Source: Closterium sp. NIES-65 (taxonomy: Eukaryota; Streptophyta; Zygnematophyceae; Desmidiales; Closteriaceae). From it: 64,000 nucleotides of DNA. Under the pieces are notes generated by a model. That model saw nothing but the letters and a program-made list of their open reading frames with translations. It ran no database searches and was not told the DNA's origin. Both the position numbers and the translations under genes were made by a program. Positions within the stretch are counted from its first letter, which is position 1, and every line of letters starts with the position of its first letter. Shown here one piece after another: positions 56,162 to 64,000 of this stretch. The stretch is taken from contig CANXME010000213.1 of the NCBI GenBank assembly GCA_948144175.1, positions 3,983,001-4,047,000 of the forward strand. The letters run 5' to 3'.

Positions 56162-57028
56162 CTAAGGCAGCTCCAATGCAGGCTCCAGGATGGCAAGGCA
56201 GTCCCCGATGGACATGCCTTCGCCCGGCAGCAACACAGGTGGGTTTTCCACCTGTGCCGCATAGTTGCACTTCGTCATGAAGCTCACCGACTGCGCCTGC
56301 TGCAGCGCCACGGACCACCGCTGGCGGAACTGATGCAACAGCTTTGTTGCCTGGTAAGATGAGGGGGCCGCGTTGAAGAGCCTGCGCGCGCCGGTGTCGG
56401 CCAGAAGTTTGAGGAATTGAGGGACCTCCGCGCAGGGGCAGCCATAGGTATCAACGGCGAGAGGGAAGAATCCGACCCACGAGGCCGTTGAGCCCTCGTA
56501 GTCGGAGATCTTTTTCTCTGCCGCCTCCCTGGCCGCCCACCCCCTGCCCTTGACCGCGTTGGGATCCCGTGTGCTAATGGGGTCCGTGACGGTCACGTCC
56601 CCTATCCACACTGCTCCTGAGGACTTGTCCCGGATCGCAATGTCGGCTTTCTTCAGAGTGACGGGGCAGAACGCGGTCGTCTCACTGTGAGTCATGAAGT
56701 CAGCGTCGGCGGCCATGTGCAGGCACGCATCGCGCAGTTCATTGTGCGTGTTGGTCCGCCCCTTCCCTGTGTCGCAGCGCAGCAGGTGGTTGGGCAGCCG
56801 CCTGTCAAGGATTGTCGTCTCCTTGCGGCAGTCACACGCGCCAGGTGCCGAGGAGGGTAACCCCATCCGGAACTGCAGCACATGCGCAAAGTGAGCCGCA
56901 GCAAGCCGTAGTGTCGAGTTGAAGGGGACTGCATTGAGCCAGTCTCCTGCCCCATACCCTGAGAGTGAATGCATGCGCTGAGTGTGCCCGCTTAGTGGGT
57001 TGAGTGGCATGATGCGTGTAGCCTGCAC
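56162..57028 (-). pseudogene. L1a endonuclease region
   Basis: Codes RMHSLSGYGAGDWLNAVP, then a zinc-binding motif (CDCR...LPNHLLRC) and a restriction-like endonuclease core (KKADIAIRDK, WIGDVTVTDP), ending TAG at 56162. It is in a different frame from the RT upstream, so a frameshift lies near 57000-57100. In the R2 group this domain nicks the target DNA to prime reverse transcription. Its C-terminal tail matches L1b closely (GFFPLAVDTYG against GFHAMAVETYG). Confidence 0.85.
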
Positions 57029-58870
57029 CTGCTCCGCGTAGCGCAGTCCGTGGACCGCGATTGCCAGCCCGTGCTGCAGCTTGACGCCCTTGGGATCAAC
57101 TCGGTCGCTCTGCAGCAGCTCCTCCCATCGTCCGGCAGTGACTCCTCACACCTCTCCAACCAGTCAAAGAGCGGGGACGTGTTGATGAACGGCCCCACCA
57201 TCCGGATCCGCGTTTCCGCCAAGGCGCCGACAGCCGACTCATCAATGGAGGTGAGCAGGTGCTGCGCTTGCGTGTAGCTTGCGAGGAACCCAACACGTCC
57301 CTCCACCGAGGGGTGTGTGAGACCCAGACCGCCGAGCGAGATGGGGAGTGACGCTTGCGCCCAGGTACGTGAAATCTCGGCCTCCCCCCGTGGGTGGCGA
57401 ATGCTGCAGGCAGTCAGCAACGTCTCAAACAGCCTTTTACCCCAGTTTGACCACTCCTCGACTGGCAGGGCTGAAAGCGGCGTGGTGCGGGCGACGTAAG
57501 CGATCCGTCGTGAGATGCACCGTGAGAGCAGGAGGGAAGCCAGCTGCGGCTCCATCCGCGCGATTAAGGGCAGCGGCCCGCCCATGGTGTCGAGGCTGGC
57601 ACGCAGGAACGCGGCAGTTGCGTCGCTGCCACCGATGAAGCTGCCAAGCACCTTCACCCCATCTTCAGTGTAAGGTACGCCCACTGGTAGCGCTGCTCCC
57701 TGCCGGCCTGCCTGAGACCAGGCTGCGCACTTGGCTGGGTTGTGGCGCAGCCCGATCTCCCCAAGGTTTCCTGTGAAGTCCTCAAACGCCGCCGCACACG
57801 TGGCTGCATCTCCAAGAAAAGTTACGTTGTCCGCATAGGCAAGACAGACCACGGAGGGGAAGCTGAGCGCTGTTTTTGTCAGCGCACGGTGTATGGCGGC
57901 AGCGAATAACAATGGGCCGAGGGGATCTCCCTGTCGCACCCCGGTCTCGCTCAGCAGAGGTGGGTGTGAGAAGCCAGCGTCCAGACATAGAGCCGAGGGA
58001 AGGCCGTACAACAGTTTAACTAACGGTAAGAGTGAAGCGAGAGTGGAGTCCCGGAGAGATGTGATGATGGCGTCGCGGTTAACGCTGTTAAAAGCGTTCG
58101 CCAGATCAGCCTGCAGGACCAAAGCTCCTGTGTTCACCGTGAGGTAAGAGCGTGTGGTGTGGATAATCGCCTCCGCCCCACCAGGGACTGCCACGCCGAA
58201 CTGGTGCGGCAGGAAGAACTCACGGGCGGCCCCTGCGGTCAAGGTAAGCGCCGTCTTAGCCGCGAGGCGTGTCATGCTTTCGCCGATGGCAATTGGCCGC
58301 GTCCCCCCATCGGGCTTGCTCAGGGCAATCAATCTTGAGGCGGTGAGGAGCTCAGCCACTGCAGGAGGTAAGTTTCCTGTGAGTATCGTGTTGACTAGTG
58401 CGTGCAGGTGTTTCCCAACGGAGTGGTTGATCAGCGCTGCATCGCGTAAGTGTTCAAACGTTGTTCCAGAAGGGCCCGCTCCCACTCCCATCTCGCAGCT
58501 TCCCAGCACCTTGGAGAAGACTGCAGACGGTGCCGATAGGTGAGGGTCAGGTGCTGGAAATGTCCAGTCAGGTGGGGAGGCGGGCGCTGGCGGGTGCTTG
58601 GCACGTAGGGCCTCCAGCACGGTTGGGGAGGGAATGCTGACTGGCGTGGCTTCAAGTGCCATCACGGCTCGTCGTAGGCTGCCACGTCGCGCCAACCCCT
58701 CTGCCCTAGCGATGACACCAATGTCATCGGGCTGGTGTCTAGGTGGTTGGGGCCACGTCAGTGAGCTTATTGTCTCAGTGTATAGCTTTCCCGTTCTCCG
58801 GACAGAAACTGACGAAGGCGGGCACTGACAGCCTTCCAGTCAGGACGTCGTGGGGACAGCTGGCGAAGTG
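56992..58870 (-). pseudogene. L1a reverse transcriptase
   Basis: RT blocks: GAGPSGTTFEHLRDAAL, SKPDGGTRPIAIGE, VLQADLANAFNSVNR, TGVRQGDPLGPLLFAAAI, LAYADNVTFLG and LRHNPAKCAAW. The catalytic block reads YADN where L1b and working enzymes have YADD, so a metal-binding Asp is lost. Upstream, 58696-58870 holds RQLSPRRPDWKAVSARLRQF in another frame, matching L1b (SSAKRPDWSKVGARL), so a frameshift separates it from the main open frame starting near 58695. Confidence 0.88.
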
Positions 58871-59660
58871 TTAATCGGCGAGAAATAGAACGACCGTCCA
58901 AGCAGAGGTCGAGTCTGGATATTTCGCCAAGCGCAACAGCGGCACCAACAAGGCTGTGGCGAAAAGCTTGCGTGGGTCTGGTGGGAGGTGGCGGGAAAGG
59001 GGTGCTTGGCGAGAGTCGCGCAATTTCGTGAGATCCCAGGCTGAAACGTTGGCGAATAGCGTATCGTCCTTGGCGAGCGTTTCGGGGGATTTTTCCTCTA
59101 AGGGCTGGGTTGGGACGTGGTTACCGCCAGGTGCAGGTTGGGGGGCGGTGTGGGTAGGGGTCTGAATGTTGGAAATCGGGGTTGGGATTGGTGGAGGGGC
59201 AAAATTGCCCAATGCGGCCCTGGTTGGTGTTGGGGGACCCCTCCTGTTGGATCTCACAACTGAGTTCCCCCTCGGCAGGTGAGATGCTGCTGGCCTGCTT
59301 GCTCGAGCAGGGGTCTGTTGCTGCTCGTCTTCCAGTGACTCAGAGCTCGAGGTCGAGTCCGTGGACTCTGCAGCTACAAAGCTGCTGTCTGAAGTGGTTG
59401 TATGATTATCGTTGCTCATCTCAGTTAAAGCCCTACGTCCCGCCTGCTGGTACACGTTCTCCGGACCGCCGCCTCGAGCTCTCCCGTCGCGTCCAGCTGT
59501 TCGTCCTCCCCGGCCTGCAGCTCTACCTCCGCCGCGTCGGCCGCCCGTTGGGCGAGCGCCATCATCACGCTGCTCCGATGGATCCCTTGGCTGCTCCTGA
59601 CCGCGGGTGTTCCGTGGTGAGCGATCTCGCTCCCCGTCCGCTTCCTCCTGCGCGTCCTGC
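58871..59660 (-). pseudogene. L1a N-terminal region
   Basis: Open frame with Gly/Arg-rich start (GGRRGGGRAAGRGGRTAGRD), Ser-rich middle and Pro/Thr-rich end, stopping at TAA 58871. Synonymous variation in Gly and Arg codons on this strand argues it is translated this way. The same frame stays open to 60946, but there the plus strand looks like the coding one. No domain recognised; RNA binding is a guess from composition. Confidence 0.6.
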
Positions 59661-60912
59661 CGCGAGCGTCCCTGTCGCTCCGCTGGCTGCCGCTGATCAG
59701 ATTCGTCGCCGTTTCGAAGATCAGCGGCCCGGACCAGCGCCTGCGCGCGCGGAGTCCGTCGTGCGCTCCGACGCAGGGGCTGCGGCGCGCTAGGAACGTT
59801 CGCCTCGTCGCCGTTCGACAGTGGCGCGCGGTGATGGGCAGGAGAGTCACCGTGTGGAGCGTCACGCCGAGCCTCGATCGCCTCGGAAGCCGCGATCACC
59901 GCACTCACCACGTTCACCTCGCCGCGCGGCATCGAGGAGCCGATCTCCGGACCGCCGGTCGTGTCGTCACCGCTCGCCCGGTTGCCAAGCCACACATTAT
60001 CGATCGCCTGCTCCGCACGCTTCTCGCCCTCGGTCCCCGTCTGCGCGTTCGCCGCGGCCGTCAAAGCGCCAGCGGCTCTACTCTCCTCGTCACGGGGGCC
60101 GATCACCTGGTCGCCAGCGCCAACGCGTCCCATCTCGCCAGCAGTCGCCCGCTCACTCGAATGCAAGTGGGCATGGGCGTCGTGGGCAGCGGGGAGGTTA
60201 TGGTCGCGGCGGAACGGCGCGTCAAGCGCCGTCCGAACTAGAGCGCGTTCTCCGAAGGTTGGACGGCGTGGAGAAAGCGCTCCACCGCTCGAACGCGGAG
60301 GCGTCATCTCATACCGTGCCTCCGGCTGGCCCCGTCGTTCCTCTTGCTGCCCTCCTGCCGCACAACCCAGAGGGCTCCCTTGTGCGTCCTGGTCGTCCCC
60401 TGCCAGCAGGGGCTGGCTTCGTGGGCGCGGGTGGTGGGGATCCCTGGACCGCGTATGCACCCCTACGTCCTCGCTCCCCTCCGCGTGATCTCGCTGGGTC
60501 GCCCCGCCGAACGCGCGCCGCTGCTGTCCTTCCGCCAATGAAATAAGTGCCCACGACGACCCTGGCGCGCTTGTGGTCGCTGACGGAGAGCCTGCAGAGC
60601 CTTGAGCTGATACTCCTAGAGTCCCATGGCTCCATGGCGGTGACCCCACCGAGCACATTCTCTCAGATGCCGCGAGCACGGTGTCATGCGGCGGCGTCAG
60701 CGCTATTCTCGTACGTATCGCCACTGCAGGTTGCGCCCTCGCCGGGAGTAGTCTCGGCCACCCAGCTGGCCGAGAAGGCCCTGGATGTGAAGACGCTTGT
60801 CGGATCTCGAGGAACTCCTGTTGACGTTGTCGGCGCCACCGCGTCAGTGGTCCGCCTGATGTGGTTGACCACGCGCGAAACGCTTGGTGAGCTTGAGGCC
60901 GACCGCATGTAG
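59578..60912 (+). pseudogene. SR-rich reading frame of unknown function
   Basis: From ATG 59578 (MDPLAAPDRGCSVVSDL) one frame runs to TAG 60910 with stops at 59791 (possibly CAG to TAG) and 60544 (TAA). The middle is Arg-Ser-Pro repeats (PRSPRKPRSPHSPRSPRR) coded by many different RSP codon sets, which argues for translation on this strand. Then come a basic Gly/Arg stretch, a short coiled-coil-like helix (ELERVLRRLDGVEKALHR), and a C-terminal helical region (LARLWSLTESLQSLELILLE). It could be a gag/ORF1-like protein of an unseen element or a damaged host gene. Confidence 0.45.
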
Positions 60913-61254
60913 GCGCCCCTTTCGCGCGTGAGTAGACCTGCTCCATGTTTGCTCTCCTAGTTGTCGTTGTCTGCCATGTTTGTCGTCGTTGCCATGCTAT
61001 ATGCCATCCTTGTTAAACCAGAGGCCAGGAGGCCATTATATAGCTGGGGAAGAGAGGGGAAGAGGCTAGGAAGGAAGAGGCTAAGTCCTTGCTTCACTCT
61101 CTCTCGAACGGTCCTTCGTATTAGTATCATCAAGGTACAGACCTGGGTACTAAGCTAGTCTAAGCAATCAAACGACAAACAGGCAAGCCAACAACCAAGA
61201 AAACACACAAAGGTACCACTACTCATCCCACTGCTACCCCTTCTCCCCACGGCC

Positions 61255-63282
61255 CTACTGGCCTGTGGGGTCTTCCAGCAGCTGGTACACCTGCTCCTCA
61301 CCCAAGCTGCCAAACGGGCCTTGCAGGCCAAGCTCATCCGCGGCAATGGCCTCGTGGGTCTTGTCGCGAAGGGCATTGGCCTGGGCGCGCTGGAGTGTCA
61401 CACTCAAGCGCTGACGGTACTCCGTAAGGAGCCTGGCCACCTCCCTTGACTTTGGCGCAGCGTTGAACCGCCGCTTGCCCGCGAGCTCGGCGCAGCTGCG
61501 GAGGAAGGCGTGCACTCCCGGGGACGGGTAGCCGTACGTCTCAACCGCCATGGCATGGAAGCCCACCCATGCGTTCCGCCGCGCGTACTTGTCTTCTTTC
61601 TTGGCGGCTTGCATCCTTGCAGCTCACCCAGGCGCCTTCCGCGCAAACTCGTCCTGGTGAGAGACCGGGTCCGTCACGGTGATGTCGCACATGTGGACTT
61701 CACCGGTGTCGGGATGGCGGATGCAAACGTCCGCTTTGAGGTTTTCGACCGGTGAGTACACTGTGGATTCCTTGTGCACCGTGTAGCCTGCCTCTGCTGC
61801 GATCTTCGCACACTCATCCCGAAGAGCATGGTGAGTGGCAATCCCCCCCCCGCCTTTCTCACAACGCATGAGGTGGTTGGGTAGGCGGTGGTCAGGGAAG
61901 GTCGTGCGGTGGCGGCAGTCGCAGCGCCGAGGGACGGGAAGGGGGAGGCCTAGGCGGAAGGAGGATGCAGTGGAGTGATGCGAGGGGCCGAGGCGAAGAG
62001 CCGGGACCAGGGGGATGGCTAGCAGCCAATCTCCCGCCCCGGGGCCGAGGAGTGACTGCAGGCGTTGGGTGTGGCCGTAGAGCGGGTTCAGGGGCATCTC
62101 CCGCGAGGCATCGAGCACCTCAATATAGCGGGCTGTGTGGACGGCCAGCGACAGGGCCTGCTGTAACTTCGGGCCATCCGTCCCGCGTCGGCCGGCCTGT
62201 AGAGCTTCTAGTCCATCTGGGGGCCGCGTGGCTTCTGCCGCTGCGAGGCGCCTTGGCAGGACCAAGGGTGAGTTCGCGTCTGCATCTAGTAGCGGCAGCA
62301 TCTGGGCGATTGAGGGGTGCAACGTGTTGCCGAACGAGCGCAGCAGGTGGGCCGTGGAAATGACCGAGGCTAGGTAAGCGAACACCCCTTCCGTGGCTGG
62401 GTTGGTGATGCCGAGGCCGCCCTGCGTCACGGGCAGGGCGGCCTGCCGCCAGATTCTCCCCCGCTCTGCTTCCTCCCTGGGTATCGTCGTGTGTGCCGCC
62501 GTCAGGTAAGTGTGTAGCAGCTGCTCCCCCCACTCTGACCAGGTGTCCGCTGGCAGCACCTCCAAGGGCGTCGTTCTGACGAGGTAGGAGGCGCGGTGGC
62601 TCACGCACCGTGTTAGGAGTAGCAGGCACAGCTGCGGGTCCATTTGTGACAGTAGCGGAAGTGGCTCTGCTGCTGCTGACAGGCGCTCCTGTACCAGCGT
62701 TGCGCATCTCGCCTGCGGGCCTATTGGGCTCCCCAGGACGCGGATCCCGTCCGCCGAGAAAGGTACATGCGGCGGAAGAGAGGCGGGGTCAATGTGCGCC
62801 GCCGACCATGTTGCGCACTTCTCGGGGTTGTGTTCCAGGCCTAGGGGAAGCAGCGCCCTGGTGAGGTGATTGAATGTCTCTGTGCACGCCTCAGCTTCCC
62901 CCAGGAGCGTAATGTCGTCCGCGTAGGCGAGGATGACGACTTCTGGGTGCGCCTCCGCCGCGGCTACCAGGCACGGGTGAATGCTGGCGGCGAAGAGGAG
63001 CGGGCCCAGCGGATCCCCTTGGCATACGCCGCGCGCGGATTGCAGGGGGGGGGCATGAAACGCGTGGTCGAGGTGCAGTTCCGAGGGGACACCATAGGAG
63101 AGCCGGACCAGGGGCACCATGAATTCCAGGGTGGTCCCCTTGAGGCCTTCAAACACTGCTGCCCGCTCGACCGCGTTAAAGGCGTTCGCCAGGTCGATTT
63201 GTAGCGCCACAGCCCCGTCATTCTCCTCCAGGTATGTCCTTGCCGTGTGCACCGCCGCCTCGATGCCTCCTGCTACCGCCAC
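61255..63282 (-). pseudogene. L1b reverse transcriptase and endonuclease
   Basis: RT: VALQIDLANAFNAVER, ARGVCQGDPLGPLLFAASI, ILAYADDITLLG, LEHNPEKCATW. Then RLQSLLGPGAGDWLLAIP, zinc motif CDCR...LPNHLMRC, endonuclease core LKADVCIRHP and MCDITVTDP. TGA at 61624-61626 stands where L1a has TGG (GRGWAAR); the same frame continues with RMQAAKKEDKYARRNAWVGF and ends TAG at 61255. Confidence 0.9.
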
Positions 63283-63977
63283 CCCGAATTGCAGCGGTGC
63301 GAAGTGATCACGTGCTCAGCCGCCAAGAATAGAGCCGCTTTTGCTACTAATCTGAGCAGGCATTCGCCTACTGCTATAGGCCGTGTGCCCCCATGGGGCT
63401 TCGTGAAAGCAAGTAAGCGTGACGCAGTGAGGAGTTCTGCTGCTTCCGCGCTGAGTTTTCCGGCTAACGCCGTGTTTGTGAGTACGTGCAATTGCAGGAA
63501 GATGTCCGTATTCCCAAGTGCTGCGTCCCTCAGGTGTTCGAAGGTGGTGCCCGAGGGACCAGCGCCCACTCCGTTCGGGCATTTGGCGAGAATGCGTCTG
63601 AAGTCGCGTGGAGGGATTGAAGGGGTGGAATCTTTGGTGAAATCCGACACCCACTCCGGGATGGATTGGCGCGCAGGGGGGTGCCGAGCTGAGAGAGCCC
63701 GAAGCACGTCAGTTGAGGGGGGGGAGACTGGCGTGGCCGTGAGGGATTGGAGGGATTTTGCTAGGTTCCCTCGTTTGGCGAGTCCCTCTGCCCTTGCCAG
63801 GATGCTTGTGGTGTCTGGCGCATGGCGTGGCTGGGGTGGTTGGGATACTGCGTCAGCCGCCTCGTCGTACAGGCTCCGCCACTGGCCTTGGCGGAACCTT
63901 ATCAGCCTGGCTCCTACCTTCGACCAATCTGGGCGCTTGGCTGATGAGGTGCGCAAGAGGATGCGCGGGAGGAACAT
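63273..63977 (-). pseudogene. L1b N-terminal part of the RT protein
   Basis: Codes LLRTSSAKRPDWSKVGARL, GVGAGPSGTTFEHLRDAALG and KPHGGTRPIAVGE, matching L1a. The frame changes near 63305: about 8 bp containing the palindrome GTGATCAC appear to be inserted between the codons of AAEH and FAPLQFGVAV. No complete start is visible. Confidence 0.85.
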
Positions 63978-64000
63978 GAGCAGTCTCCAGCTTGCAGGCG

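Larger units (their letters stand above)
55986..59660 (-). mobile_element. Non-LTR retrotransposon L1a with restriction-like endonuclease
   Basis: Minus-strand element with Gly/Arg-rich N-terminal region, RT, CCHC-type motif and endonuclease, followed by about 110 bp of 3' sequence and a GAGGGA-repeat tail (55986-56051). Domain order (RT first, endonuclease C-terminal) is that of the R2-like group. The 5' boundary is approximate; it meets the plus-strand SR-rich frame near 59600. Frameshifts and a changed catalytic residue make it dead. Confidence 0.82.
61087..64000 (-). mobile_element. Non-LTR retrotransposon L1b, related to L1a, runs off the window
   Basis: Same orientation and domain plan as L1a and clearly the same family. 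The 3' end carries the AATAC...GGACCG..TCGAG sequence shared with L1a. The 5' part lies beyond base 64000. RT is catalytically intact in sequence, but a frameshift and a stop break the frame. Confidence 0.85.

Noticed and set aside
58871-60946. A single 691-residue ORF1 protein on the minus strand
   Set aside because: Only the part up to about 59660 shows coding-like synonymous variation on the minus strand; beyond it the plus strand does. I annotated the two parts separately.

Overview
The window is a repeat-dominated stretch of a nuclear eukaryotic genome, most likely a plant or streptophyte alga. The grounds are stacked Ty1/copia and chromodomain Ty3/gypsy retrotransposons, plant-type primer binding sites resembling TGGTATCAGAGC, a spliced cyclophilin whose closest recognised relatives are plant CYP22 and animal PPIH, and very GC-rich coding DNA. 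A zygnematophyte-like alga would fit, but that is inference. No bacterial features, CRISPR array, rRNA or tRNA gene was seen.

Layout. Bases 1-33363 are a four-deep nest of insertions. Copia element A (1-4419, resuming at 32580) is split by chromovirus G (4420-32579, target duplication GAGGA). G carries copia B in its leader (4944-12719, minus strand, duplication GTTCC) and copia C in its gag (13652-27994, duplication GAAAT). C is itself split by an unrelated copia, T (14164-21868, 1172-bp LTRs, duplication CCCTG). Without its guests G is about 6.03 kb, a normal length. Bases 33364-36030 hold broken relatives E and F. Bases about 36031-49978 are another copia lineage, H. H carries a 527-bp MITE in its 5' LTR, a scrambled insertion X, and copia D (39894-47220, minus strand, duplication TTGGC). 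D looks youngest: its two LTRs are identical by eye and its 1967-codon frame has a single stop.

The only clear host gene is an apparently intact seven-exon cyclophilin (50652-54515, PPIH/CYP22 type, 189 residues). Its introns hold large minisatellites. After about 1.5 kb without recognised genes come two minus-strand non-LTR retrotransposons with a C-terminal restriction-like endonuclease (about 55986-59660 and 61087 to beyond 64000). They flank a broken plus-strand SR-rich reading frame of unknown function.

The related copias A, B, C, D and F form a distinctive family. They have very short LTRs (121-132 bp) and a different GC-rich minisatellite leader in each copy. The four whose gag can be read (A-D) share a Gly-rich gag with an unusual C-X13-C-X3/4-H-X4-C finger. 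They also share a PQxLREWY box found both beside that finger and in the integrase-RT linker, where AEPGG-type 15-bp repeats also lie. Most of their premature stops are CAG to TAG changes.
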